The notes under the pieces are model-generated. The model had not been told where the DNA came from. It searched no databases and saw only the letters and a program-made list of their open reading frames with translations. A DNA stretch of 64,000 nucleotides from Bacteroidota bacterium (lineage in GTDB: Bacteria > Bacteroidota > Bacteroidia > Flavobacteriales > Schleiferiaceae): NCBI GenBank assembly GCA_024742495.1, contig JANSYJ010000001.1, positions 496,001-560,000 of the forward strand. The letters run 5' to 3'. Made by a program: the position numbers and the translations under genes. Positions 27,765-36,455 of the stretch are shown one piece after another (the stretch's first letter is position 1; every line of letters starts with the position of its first letter).

Positions 27765-28981
27765 CGGCGCATGGCATTTACAGGGTTCAAACGATAAATG
27801 GTAACAACAGCATAAAAGCTGAGAAGTAGGCTAATAATCAGCATAATGCTACCATGTGTTAGCCATATATCACCATCAAGACTAAAGGGAAGTAAGGGTT
27901 CCATGCCATATTCCTCCATCATGGCATCCATATCGCCACCCAGCTCTATGGGATTGTAATGGTAATAGGCCGCCAAGGGCCAAGCTAAGAAGCTGCCTCC
28001 TAATATTCCTAAGAGGCTTAGCAATCCAGTTTCCATAAAAGAAGTGAGGGCCATGCGGCCGCGGCTCATGCCAATGGAAAGCAAAATGCCATACTCCGGT
28101 TTTCGTTCCGCCGTAAGCATCAAAATGGTGCCGAATATTCCAAATCCAATCACTAAATAAAGAATGAATAATATCGCTAGGCCTCCAGCGCTATCGGCTT
28201 CCATGGCTTCAATAAGCTCGGGCATCATTTCTTGCCAAGTTAAGAGGTCGCTGCTTTCATCATCAATTATAAGGGCCAAGTCTTGTTTCAGCTCTATAAG
28301 CTGGTCTTTGCTTTTTGGAATAATAACTTCAGCGCTCACCTGGCCGTAGGCGCCGGTTAAAAACTGCAGCTCTTTGAGGTCGAGGTAAACCGTGCTTTTA
28401 TTAGCAATGGGGTTTTTTAAATCGGCAATTCCAATAACGGGGTATTTACCATTGGCACTCATGCCGTGGTAACCTTGCCCAATAATCACCATGGTGTCTC
28501 CTAATCCCAAGCTCAGGTTTTCGGCCAGGCCAGAGGCCAATAAAACGCCATTGTTTTGCGAGTTGGGAAGTTCCCCTGCTAGTAATTTTTCATTGAGTTG
28601 AAAGTACTTCGCTTCTAGTTCGGCATCAACACCTTTTAAAAAGCCCGGCTTAGTATCGCTATTGTTTGAGGCCAGTAAGGCAAAACTTTCAAGTCGCGGT
28701 AAAAGGTCCAGAACCCCTTCATGGGCAAGTATTTGCTTACGCTGATGGGAGTCGGGATGGAAACTTCGATCTAAGCTTTGTTTATCCCAATAGCCTTCCC
28801 CTTGCCATTGCATATAACCAGTGGTAGCATTTATTACCGATGAATAGGCCTGATCATAGGTGCCCGTTTGCATGCTCCGCATGATGATGGCAAAGAACAG
28901 TGCAAAAGCTACCGATGTTAGGGTGATAAAGCTGCGCCGTTTATTGCGCCAAATATTTCGCCAGGCAATTTTTAGTAACAT
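27761..28981 (-). CDS. FtsX-type ABC transporter permease (first copy)
   Basis: This 406-residue permease has the same layout as its downstream neighbour: KIAWRNIWRNKRRSFITLTS at the N-terminus, a large periplasmic domain, and FGIFGTILMLTAERKPEYGILL near the coupling helix. Differences in the periplasmic domain suggest division of labour, as in LolC and LolE, where one subunit recruits the periplasmic carrier. The start codon lies 1 bp after the LolA-like gene's stop, so the carrier and permease are made together. Confidence 0.9.
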   Translation of the reverse strand: MLLKIAWRNIWRNKRRSFITLTSVAFALFFAIIMRSMQTGTYDQAYSSVINATTGYMQWQGEGYWDKQSLDRSFHPDSHQRKQILAHEGVLDLLPRLESFALLASNNSDTKPGFLKGVDAELEAKYFQLNEKLLAGELPNSQNNGVLLASGLAENLSLGLGDTMVIIGQGYHGMSANGKYPVIGIADLKNPIANKSTVYLDLKELQFLTGAYGQVSAEVIIPKSKDQLIELKQDLALIIDDESSDLLTWQEMMPELIEAMEADSAGGLAILFILYLVIGFGIFGTILMLTAERKPEYGILLSIGMSRGRMALTSFMETGLLSLLGILGGSFLAWPLAAYYHYNPIELGGDMDAMMEEYGMEPLLPFSLDGDIWLTHGSIMLIISLLLSFYAVVTIYRLNPVNAMRR

Positions 28982-28982
28982 C

Positions 28983-29723
28983 TCAACGAACGCGTTTCAT
29001 GTATTGAGTAGTAAAGTGCTCCCTTGGGATGGTCACTCTAAAGTCTAAGGCGTGATACTCCAGAACAGTTTTGTGCTCAGGGTCTGCAACAGGCTGCATT
29101 ACCACAACAATGGGCAGGATTTTACCACCGAGCTCCCCGATTTTTTTGGCTTCCATGATATTCACAAGGTCGCCCTCTTCATCATAAAACTCTGTACGCA
29201 AATGAATGTACTCTGCTTGGTCCACGTGCAGAATAACCTTGCCCCACACTACCGCGGCATCCTCCTTGGCGATTAGCTCAATTTTCCAAGCTTTTCGGCC
29301 ATTTAAAGAGACTTCTCCTATAAGCTTATGATCATAGTCCTTAACGAGGGAAGATTCAGTTACTAGATCGTCGTTGGTAAAATCGGAACCCATCCAACTT
29401 TGATTCATCATGCTCGGCGGCAGTTTTATTTGTCGCTCTATGCTTGGAATCCAATTGTAAACTTCTTTTCGTTTTTTAAGAAACACGGTTCCCTTGTCGC
29501 GGGCGGGTTGGGTGATAAGTATTAAGGAATAGTCGGTTCCTCTGCTCCAGCTTTTCATTTTAATGGTCCGGTTCCAATTGGGTCGAACAATGGTCATGCT
29601 CATTTCGGCATAGGATTGCTCTCCTTTTAATTTGTCCTCTGCTTTTTGAACGATCGCAAGAGGATCTTGGGCAAAAAGGCTACTACTAAAGAGCAGGATT
29701 AGGCTTAGCATCGTAGTTTTCAT
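28983..29723 (-). CDS. LolA-like periplasmic protein (outer-membrane lipoprotein-sorting family)
   Basis: The 246-residue protein has a signal peptide (MLSLILLFSSSLFAQ) and the half-barrel pattern of the LolA_like family: EMSMTIVRPNWNRTIKMKSW, DKGTVFLKKRKEVYNWIP and QSWMGSDFTNDDLV. Relatives with the same name elsewhere accompany RND pumps and DUF1302 barrels. It would shuttle a lipid or other hydrophobic cargo across the periplasm between the FtsX-type ABC complex and the outer-membrane barrel. It is not LolA itself, so lipoprotein sorting should not be assumed. It overlaps tetR by 4 bp. Confidence 0.85.
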   Translation of the reverse strand: MKTTMLSLILLFSSSLFAQDPLAIVQKAEDKLKGEQSYAEMSMTIVRPNWNRTIKMKSWSRGTDYSLILITQPARDKGTVFLKKRKEVYNWIPSIERQIKLPPSMMNQSWMGSDFTNDDLVTESSLVKDYDHKLIGEVSLNGRKAWKIELIAKEDAAVVWGKVILHVDQAEYIHLRTEFYDEEGDLVNIMEAKKIGELGGKILPIVVVMQPVADPEHKTVLEYHALDFRVTIPREHFTTQYMKRVR

Positions 29724-30295
29724 AAGTCGTATTTAGCGTATAGTACTTTTTTCATGGTGTCTAGCGGGTAATCATTTCCAATTGCGAGGTTTCCCAAGGC
29801 AACCCCGTCGAGCAGGGCACCAAAGGCGTAGGCTTCGGCCTCTGCTTCCTTATAATTGAGTTCGGTAAAAATCTCTTCGTACACTTTTATATTGATGAGC
29901 TTTTGAGCTTCAATCAAGGCTTTTAGGTGACTGGTTACTTCGGGTTGCAGGGCGAGGGCCGTCATGAAACGCACAGTTTGAGGCTGTTCCTTGAGAATTT
30001 GAAAGGTCATTTCTATGGCCATGGCTAGCTTTTCACGAGGCGTTTTGCCTTCCCATGCTGCCTCAAGACCATCAGCCATTCCGGCCAACATTTCGAATAT
30101 CCCCACCAGGAGGTCTTCCTTGTTTTTAAAATAATGGTAGCTGAGCCCTTTGGAAATTCCGGCCTCTTTAGCGATGTAACTAATACTGGCTGAGGCATAG
30201 CCCTTTTCGGCGAAAGCCTTTAATGCCGTCTCTAAAATTAGGAGACGGGTTTGAGCCCTTTGGGCTTCATTTTGTTCGGTGCTGCGTGGACTCAT
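29720..30295 (-). CDS. TetR/AcrR-family regulator of the envelope transport cluster
   Basis: The 191-residue protein has the TetR helix-turn-helix at the N-terminus (ASISYIAKEAGISKGLSYHY) and a helical ligand-binding C-terminal domain of unknown specificity. It is the first gene of the cluster, overlapping the LolA-like gene by 4 bp. Two palindromic sites bracket its own promoter, so it most likely represses the whole operon and is released by a cargo-related ligand. Confidence 0.92.
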   Translation of the reverse strand: MSPRSTEQNEAQRAQTRLLILETALKAFAEKGYASASISYIAKEAGISKGLSYHYFKNKEDLLVGIFEMLAGMADGLEAAWEGKTPREKLAMAIEMTFQILKEQPQTVRFMTALALQPEVTSHLKALIEAQKLINIKVYEEIFTELNYKEAEAEAYAFGALLDGVALGNLAIGNDYPLDTMKKVLYAKYDL

Positions 30296-30301
30296 TTACA
30301 T

Positions 30302-30351
30302 TGAACGAATGGTCAAAGTTAAACAAAAGAGGTTAACTGACCAAGTGTTCA
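30302..30351 (-). promoter_or_regulatory. tetR promoter with two flanking TetR-type operators
   Basis: On the reverse strand TTG (30344-30342), exactly 20 bases, then TAACTTTG (30321-30314) is a full promoter match. TGAACGAATGGTCA at 30302-30315 and TGACCAAGTGTTCA at 30338-30351 are both of the form TGA(A/C)Cn4G(G/T)TCA. One covers the -33 element and the other abuts the -7, and together they form a longer inverted repeat (30295-30315 with 30338-30358). This is a classic repression layout. Confidence 0.75.
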
Positions 30352-30359
30352 ATGTAAAA

Positions 30360-32516
30360 TTAGAACCAGAATCCTAATCGTACGTAGGCGAAGAGGTCGG
30401 GATGGTTAGAGCTAGCCGCCAAGTTTAATTCTAGGGGGCCAATTAAAGAATTGTAGCTATAGCCGATGCTGTAGCCGTCTAAGAGCACATCCGAATTGAA
30501 AAGATCTTCAAAGGAGTTTTCAACTCTTCCGTAGTTTGCCTTAAACTTTATATAGTTGTTTTTAAGGAACTCATAGCGAAAATCAGCTCTAAGCGTAAGG
30601 GCATTATTCCCCGATAGTTCCAGAAAGCGATATCCAACGAAGGGCTGCATATAATTAATGTATCCTTGGCCCTGACTGCCGAGGTAGATTTGATAGGGTT
30701 CATCTAAACTTGGACCAATTGCGGTGGCTCCAAACATCTCTAGCAGCATCGACCATTTAGGTCCTAAACCCACGGCCTGTTTAAAGTTAATATCTAAAAC
30801 CGAGCTTGGTTCTCGAAATATCTCAAAGCCTTCTCTTTCAGCAATGATGCGATACATCATATTTAGCTGAAAGCCAGCCCGTGGAAAATTGGCATCATCA
30901 AAGGAGTCAAAATCGAGAAAAGCAAAGTAGTTGATGTAGGCCTTTTGAAAATCGCCCATAGTACTGCTTTCAAAACTTTGATTGATGCTAATATCTTCCA
31001 CTTCTACTCCGCCTCCAATGGCATAGGCATCACGCCAAGTAGATTGTAAAAAAAGCTGAAGGCTGTAATCCTGATAGGTTTTTTCATTGACCGCGAGGCG
31101 ATTTTGGAATTTGCTATACTTAAAGCGATGGCTGCGTAATTTAAGCCCAAGGGTGGGGATGAAGCCGCGATCTACAAAGTAGCTTATTTCCCCTCGAGGC
31201 ATATCGCCCAGGGCTAAGTCCACACTTAATTTGGAGTTCTTAAAAAATAGCTTGCGGTTGGTATAGTTTAAAAGAAGGGCGGCATTGTAATCGTCGCTGT
31301 AGTTAATGCCTACATTAAGTTGCTGGGAGTATTCTTTTTCCCTTAGGTTGATGTTTAAAATATAACCGGTATCGGCAGGAACAAGGGTATAATCGATATT
31401 GGTGAAATACTGCGTACCATAGAGTTGATCCAAACCTTTGTCGAGTTTGCTAACCTGGCAGATTTTATTTTCGCGTACTCGCAGCTTGCCTTTTACAAAG
31501 TCTGGCGTAAGGTTTTGCAAGCCATTTACTTGAATTTCTTTAACGAAAAACGCACTTAGTGGAGTGGCTTTTTCGTGATTTTGTGGAGGGCCTCCATCCA
31601 TTTCGGCCAGGGCCACTAATTCATCCCAATGTGCTCGCGCTTCTGCTTCTCCGGCCGCTACTATTTCCTCAAAAATATCAAAGCTTGTAATGTTGGCTTC
31701 TTCTATTTTAGGTGTCATCCAGATGTCGGTTAAAGCCTCCGACTCTTTTCGGTTTTGGGCATTTAGAAAGGCAGAAGTTTGGGCCATTACCTTAACCACG
31801 CTATTTAAGTCTTCTCGACTGTTGAGGTAGTCTTGCATATCCACCCCGATTATGTAATCCAGGCCCTTTTCTGCCATAATCTGAACGGGGAAATTATTCA
31901 GCACACCGCCATCAATGTAAAGGCTATCTTCTAGGAGATAGGGGGTGAAAAGAGAAGGGAAGGCAGAACTGGCTCTTAAGGCGTCAATGAGGCGTCCATG
32001 CTCAAAAACGCGCATTTGACCTGACTCTAAGTTGGTCGCCACGCAGAAGAATGGAATTGGTAGTTCGGAAAAATGCAAATAGGGATAGCTTTGCTGGGTA
32101 ATTGTGCTAAGCTCTTTCATGATGTATTGCGCAAAATTCACCCCTTTGGGAATATTAATCCCATTATTGTCAATAGGAAAACGCAAGAGGTAGCGCGAAT
32201 CGGCCTTGCGATCAAAAAAGCTTAAGCGGTTTCTTGGTATTTCATTGCTTAGGAGGGCGTCCCAGTTTACATTCTTCAGGTAAAGCTCAATTTCAGCCGC
32301 CGAATAGCCCAGGCTGTACATGGCGCCAACTATTGCGCCCATGCTAGTTCCTCCGATATAATCGAATTTAATACCGGCTTCCTCCATCACCTTGAGGGCG
32401 CCAATTTGAGCCATGCATTTTGCACCACCCCCACTTAGTACGAGACCAATTTTAATGTCTTTCTTTTGAGCTTGAAGGCTCAAGCTGAGGAGCAGAAGAA
32501 TAATCAGTTGTTTCAT
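30360..32516 (-). CDS. Patatin-like phospholipase with POTRA and outer-membrane barrel
   Basis: This 718-residue protein has a signal peptide, a patatin domain with the oxyanion loop GGGAK (29-33), nucleophile motif GTSMG (Ser58) and the dyad aspartate in DGGVLNNFPV. A POTRA-like segment (about 320-400) and a C-terminal barrel ending in GFWF follow. This is the architecture of type Vd autotransporter (PlpD-like) or Bacteroidota patatin/BamA fusions, placing a lipase on the cell surface or in the periplasm. The residue after GGGAK is Cys where Gly is usual. It overlaps uvrC by 4 bp. Confidence 0.9.
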   Translation of the reverse strand: MKQLIILLLLSLSLQAQKKDIKIGLVLSGGGAKCMAQIGALKVMEEAGIKFDYIGGTSMGAIVGAMYSLGYSAAEIELYLKNVNWDALLSNEIPRNRLSFFDRKADSRYLLRFPIDNNGINIPKGVNFAQYIMKELSTITQQSYPYLHFSELPIPFFCVATNLESGQMRVFEHGRLIDALRASSAFPSLFTPYLLEDSLYIDGGVLNNFPVQIMAEKGLDYIIGVDMQDYLNSREDLNSVVKVMAQTSAFLNAQNRKESEALTDIWMTPKIEEANITSFDIFEEIVAAGEAEARAHWDELVALAEMDGGPPQNHEKATPLSAFFVKEIQVNGLQNLTPDFVKGKLRVRENKICQVSKLDKGLDQLYGTQYFTNIDYTLVPADTGYILNINLREKEYSQQLNVGINYSDDYNAALLLNYTNRKLFFKNSKLSVDLALGDMPRGEISYFVDRGFIPTLGLKLRSHRFKYSKFQNRLAVNEKTYQDYSLQLFLQSTWRDAYAIGGGVEVEDISINQSFESSTMGDFQKAYINYFAFLDFDSFDDANFPRAGFQLNMMYRIIAEREGFEIFREPSSVLDINFKQAVGLGPKWSMLLEMFGATAIGPSLDEPYQIYLGSQGQGYINYMQPFVGYRFLELSGNNALTLRADFRYEFLKNNYIKFKANYGRVENSFEDLFNSDVLLDGYSIGYSYNSLIGPLELNLAASSNHPDLFAYVRLGFWF

Positions 32517-34321
32517 TGTTCCGAATCCTGGGGATGGTAATGCTTAAATACAATTGTGGCTCGCTTAGTACCTATGACCTCTTCCAGGCTTTTTAGATCG
32601 GCTTCCTGAACCTTCTTCACACTTCGAAACTTTCGCAGGAGAAGCTTTACACTTTCATCGCCAATGCCCTTGATGTCGTTTAATTCGCTTTTAAAGGTTC
32701 CTTTAGAACGGCGATTGCGATGATGCGTAATACCAAAACGATGCGCCTCATCTCTTAATCGTTGGATTACCTTTAAAGTTTCTGATCGCTTGTCGAGGTA
32801 TAAAGGGTATTTATCACCGGGGAAATACAGTTCTTCCAGCCTTTTGGCAATTCCTAAAATGGCAATTTTACCTCTTAGCTCAAGATCTTCTAAAGCCTTT
32901 AATCCGGCCCCAAGTTGTCCCTTTCCCCCATCAATAACAATGAGTTGTGGCAAGGGCTCGTCTTCGTTTAGAAGCCGGCGGTATCGTCTGTAAACTGCTT
33001 CATACATGCTGGCGTAGTCATCTGGGCCTTCAACTGTTTTTATATTAAAGTGACGATAATCCTTTTTACTGGGTTTGCCCTCTTTAAAAACTACACAAGC
33101 TGAAACAGGATTTGTGCCTTGAATATTAGAGTTGTCAAAACATTCAATATGCCGAGGTTCTTCCGCCAGCCGAAGGTCTTGTTGCATTTGGGTCATCAAG
33201 CGCTTTACATGGCGATCCGGATCTACTATTTGTATGTTTTTTAGTTTTTCTAAGCGGAAGTAGCGTCCATTCTTTAAGGAAAGGTCGATCAGGCTTTTTT
33301 TATCGCCCCTTTGCGGCCTAAAAACTTTAAGCTCGGGAATTTCAAGCCCTATTTCTTCAGAGACATAAATTTCAGTGGCATTAGATTTAAAGCGCTGACG
33401 GAGCTCGGGTATAGCCATTTCTAAAATTTCCGAATCTTTTTCATCCAATTTTTTCTTGAGTTCCAAAGTGTGAGATTGCAGCACGGAACCGTCCATAATT
33501 TTCAGAAAGTTCACATAAGCGAACTCGGCATCACTAAAAATGCTAAAAACATCCACATTGGTAATACCAGGATGAACAACTGTGCTTTTAGCCTGATAGC
33601 GGTCTACAATTTCAAACTTCTCTTTTAGGGCTTGGGCCGTTTCAAACTGAAGGTCGGCAGCGGCTTCACGCATTTGTTCTTGCAACATTTGCTTCACCTG
33701 ATTCAAATGACCTTTTAAAAGAGCTCGTGCCGATTGAACATCATCCAAGTAGCTTTCTTCCTTTTGCAAGCCTTCACATGGCCCCTTGCAGTTACCGATA
33801 TGATACTCTAAACAAACTCGGTATTTTCCCGATTCGATGTTTTCGGGACTTAAATTGAGTTTGCAGGTCCGAAGGGTATAAAGCTGGCGGATGAGGCCAA
33901 GGACCGTCTTCATCACCTTGCCAGAAGCATAAGGCCCAAAGTACTCGCTGCCATCTTTAATGAGGTTTCGGGTAGGAAAGATCCGAGGGAAGGGCTCCTT
34001 CTTTATGCAGATCCAGGGATAGGTTTTATCGTCTTTTAAGTTGATGTTATAGCGGGGCTGATACTCTTTAATGAGGTTGTTTTCAAGCAATAAAGCATCA
34101 AACTCCGTTTCGGTAATAATGGTGTGGATATCGGCAATTTTGCTCACCATTACCCGAATGCGGGCACTATCGAGGTTTTTATTAAAATAGGAGGAAACCC
34201 TTTTTTTAAGATCTTTAGCTTTGCCTATATAGAGAATTTTCCCGTTTTTATCGAGATGCTGATAAACACCGGGTTTGTTGGATAAGCTTTTAAGAATATT
34301 CGCGATTTTATCAGAAGGCAT
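32513..34321 (-). CDS. uvrC: Excinuclease ABC subunit C
   Basis: The 602-residue protein is full length for UvrC. An N-terminal GIY-YIG nuclease (GVYQHLDKNGKILYIGKAKD) makes the 3' incision. A UvrB-interacting UVR segment follows near residue 200. The central RNase H-like domain (IECFDNSNIQGTNPVSACVV) makes the 5' incision, and a C-terminal helix-hairpin-helix (LNDIKGIGDESVKLLLRKF) binds DNA. The gene starts at ATG 34321 only 4 bp after a good -7 element, so its mRNA may be nearly leaderless. The patatin gene is coupled downstream. Confidence 0.95.
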   Translation of the reverse strand: MPSDKIANILKSLSNKPGVYQHLDKNGKILYIGKAKDLKKRVSSYFNKNLDSARIRVMVSKIADIHTIITETEFDALLLENNLIKEYQPRYNINLKDDKTYPWICIKKEPFPRIFPTRNLIKDGSEYFGPYASGKVMKTVLGLIRQLYTLRTCKLNLSPENIESGKYRVCLEYHIGNCKGPCEGLQKEESYLDDVQSARALLKGHLNQVKQMLQEQMREAAADLQFETAQALKEKFEIVDRYQAKSTVVHPGITNVDVFSIFSDAEFAYVNFLKIMDGSVLQSHTLELKKKLDEKDSEILEMAIPELRQRFKSNATEIYVSEEIGLEIPELKVFRPQRGDKKSLIDLSLKNGRYFRLEKLKNIQIVDPDRHVKRLMTQMQQDLRLAEEPRHIECFDNSNIQGTNPVSACVVFKEGKPSKKDYRHFNIKTVEGPDDYASMYEAVYRRYRRLLNEDEPLPQLIVIDGGKGQLGAGLKALEDLELRGKIAILGIAKRLEELYFPGDKYPLYLDKRSETLKVIQRLRDEAHRFGITHHRNRRSKGTFKSELNDIKGIGDESVKLLLRKFRSVKKVQEADLKSLEEVIGTKRATIVFKHYHPQDSEQ

Positions 34322-34325
34322 TTCA

Positions 34326-34333
34326 CAAAAATA
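34326..34333 (-). promoter_or_regulatory. Putative uvrC -7 element
   Basis: On the reverse strand TATTTTTG matches TAnnTTTG exactly and ends 4 bp before the uvrC ATG. A TTG at -33 is not evident. Confidence 0.45.
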
Positions 34334-34350
34334 CTTAATTGAAGCACGAA

Positions 34351-34743
34351 ATGACAGCGGTTGTATGCGCTATTATCACAAATTATAAAGGTCAGGTTTT
34401 TGCCGCTCGGAGGGCAGAAGGAAAGCCTTATGAAGGATACTGGGAGTTTCCAGGAGGCAAACTTGAAGAAGGGGAACTACCGGAAGAAGCTCTAGAACGT
34501 GAATTGCGGGAGGAGCTTTCGGTTGGCATTAAAAAGTTCACTTTTTTAGAGGCAGTAGAATGGAGCAATAAAACGGGCTCCTTTAAATTATCGGCCTTTG
34601 TTTGTAAGAGCGATTTGGAGGGGATTCATTTGGTGGACCACGACCAATGGGCTTGGTTTGAATTTGAAGATTTAATTGATTTGGAAATGATGGTCGCCGA
34701 TTTAGCCTTTTTGCCGCATTTGGAGCGCTACTTGAATGCTTAG
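34351..34743 (+). CDS. Nudix hydrolase, MutT-like (8-oxo-dGTP diphosphatase type)
   Basis: The protein of about 130 residues has a full Nudix box (GKLEEGELPEEALERELREE) and the preceding AARRAEGKPYEGYWEFPGG segment typical of MutT-type enzymes that clear oxidised dGTP. The ATG at 34351 (MTAVVCAII) is chosen; an in-frame TTG at 34339 is possible but lies next to the uvrC promoter. It is the only forward-strand gene in a long reverse-strand stretch and diverges from uvrC, another repair gene. Substrate specificity is inferred from family. Confidence 0.88.
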   Translation: MTAVVCAIITNYKGQVFAARRAEGKPYEGYWEFPGGKLEEGELPEEALERELREELSVGIKKFTFLEAVEWSNKTGSFKLSAFVCKSDLEGIHLVDHDQWAWFEFEDLIDLEMMVADLAFLPHLERYLNA

Positions 34744-34748
34744 ATCAC

Positions 34749-35414
34749 CTAGATCAGTTCAACCTTAAAAATCTCTTGGAAGTAGTCCAATGCTTTTTGC
34801 TCCACCTCAGCCATAGCTACAGAATGTCCTAATTCCTTTTCCAAGGAAGTAACGGCTTTGTCGTGAATGCCACAAGGTACAATATGTTCAAAGTAGCTCA
34901 TATTGGTATTTACATTAAAGGCCCATCCATGCATGGTAACCCAACGACTGGCGCGAACTCCAAGGGCTAAAATTTTCCGGGCCTTATCGGTACCCACATC
35001 AAACCAAACTCCTGTTTCGCCCGGAGATCGCTCACCTTTCAGACCATAGTCTGCCAAAACACGAATAAAGACTTCTTCCAAAAACCGAAGGTATTTATGG
35101 ATATCTGGAAAAAAGTGATCGAGATCTAAAATAGGGTAGCCTACCAACTGGCCGGGTCCGTGATAGGTAATATCCCCACCGCGATTAATGGGATAGAAAG
35201 TGGCTTCCAGTTTTTTTAACCCTGCCTCGGAGACCAATAAATGCTCTCGCTTCCCGCTCTTTCCAAGGGTGTAAACATGGGGGTGCTCGCAGAAAAGCAA
35301 ATAGTTTTGCGTTTTCTCCTGTTCTTCGGGAGGGAGCTTGCGGTTCTTAAACTTCCGATCTACAATTTCTTGAAATAGCTGTTCTTGATAGTCCCAGGCT
35401 TTTTGGTAATCCAT
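34749..35414 (-). CDS. lipB: Octanoyltransferase
   Basis: The 221-residue protein has the LipB motifs HPHVYTLGKSG, NRGGDITYHGPGQLVGYPI with the conserved RGGDxTYHGPGQ, and the catalytic Cys and Lys in HIVPCGIHDKAVTSLEKE. It moves octanoate from acyl carrier protein to the lipoyl domains of 2-oxoacid dehydrogenases, the first step of lipoate assembly. It is last in the ileS-TraR/DksA-lspA-isomerase-lipB run and lies 32 bp after the isomerase gene. Confidence 0.95.
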   Translation of the reverse strand: MDYQKAWDYQEQLFQEIVDRKFKNRKLPPEEQEKTQNYLLFCEHPHVYTLGKSGKREHLLVSEAGLKKLEATFYPINRGGDITYHGPGQLVGYPILDLDHFFPDIHKYLRFLEEVFIRVLADYGLKGERSPGETGVWFDVGTDKARKILALGVRASRWVTMHGWAFNVNTNMSYFEHIVPCGIHDKAVTSLEKELGHSVAMAEVEQKALDYFQEIFKVELI

Positions 35415-35446
35415 GCTGCCCAGCTTCTTAAATAGAACCGGTACTT

Positions 35447-36436
35447 TTAGAGTGGAAGCTTCGATAATTCAGACTTAAGAAGGTCGATAGACTTAATGTC
35501 GATAATATCCACCTCATTTAATTCGGACAGATAATAAGAGACCCAATCGCCTAGATGAACTAGGTAGAGCGCGCGTTCAATATTGCTATTTCCCTTGCTC
35601 CAAACTTCATAAACGTGTGGGGTTTTAGCCCCAATAATGGTTTTAATGATATCCATCCGCTTGGCGTTTCGGGGATTATCACTTTCATTGCGGAGCATTA
35701 AGCAACTGAAGCTATCATTACCGCCTTCCCAGCCAACCAATTCATTGTGGTTCATTTCGGGAACCTCTGCTTCCCAGCAAAGCATTTTGGCATTTTCGTT
35801 AAGCTGCTGGCGCATGCGAGCGGCCACACCAATAGAGCCCGAGCAGGCTAGGATTTGGGCGGTAGTATTTTGCAAGGCTTGCGCCAGGCGATCCGCCTCT
35901 CTTTTAATGTTATCGCTTTCACGCTCTAGCAGTTGAATGCCGGCATTTAGGTGGTCAATAGGATCTTCGCTTATAATGCCATAGGCGCGCAAGTAGTAGA
36001 GTAGAAAACTAAAGGGGTAAGCAAACATGGAGCGGGGAGGGTTTCCACCAATCATGCTTAGGCAGTTGTAGCCATTTTCGCTCGCTTTAGCTTTTAAGGT
36101 TCCGCCGGAAGAGATGCAGGCTATGATAGCGCCTTTTTCCTCGGCCTTGGCAACTGCGGTTAAAGTCTCTTCGGTGTTGCCCGAATAAGAACAGGCTATA
36201 AACAAAGTGTGGCGACCAACGAAGGCCGGTATGTCATAATCTTTATTTACATGAATGGGCACAATGGCTTGATCATTAACTAAATCTAATACCGCCGAGC
36301 CACCAATTCCAGAGCCACCAAGACCAGTAATTACCACATTATGGATTGCACGATCGCTAGCTTTAAAGTTAAAGCTATTTATAAGGTCCACGGCATCCTT
36401 AAGGTGCAGGGAGAAATTAGCAATAAGTTCTTTCAA
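35447..36436 (-). CDS. Bifunctional phosphoglucose/phosphomannose isomerase family protein
   Basis: The 329-residue protein has a SIS domain with GLGGSGIGGSAVLDLV and CSYSGNTEETLTAV and a C-terminal half with EMNHNELVGWEGG, the His/Glu catalytic region of the dual-specificity isomerases first described in archaea. It should interconvert glucose 6-phosphate or mannose 6-phosphate with fructose 6-phosphate. It is 20 bp downstream of lspA. Only one of the two activities may be relevant in vivo. Confidence 0.88.
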   Translation of the reverse strand: MKELIANFSLHLKDAVDLINSFNFKASDRAIHNVVITGLGGSGIGGSAVLDLVNDQAIVPIHVNKDYDIPAFVGRHTLFIACSYSGNTEETLTAVAKAEEKGAIIACISSGGTLKAKASENGYNCLSMIGGNPPRSMFAYPFSFLLYYLRAYGIISEDPIDHLNAGIQLLERESDNIKREADRLAQALQNTTAQILACSGSIGVAARMRQQLNENAKMLCWEAEVPEMNHNELVGWEGGNDSFSCLMLRNESDNPRNAKRMDIIKTIIGAKTPHVYEVWSKGNSNIERALYLVHLGDWVSYYLSELNEVDIIDIKSIDLLKSELSKLPL

Positions 36437-36455
36437 AGTATAGTTTTAAGCTTTA

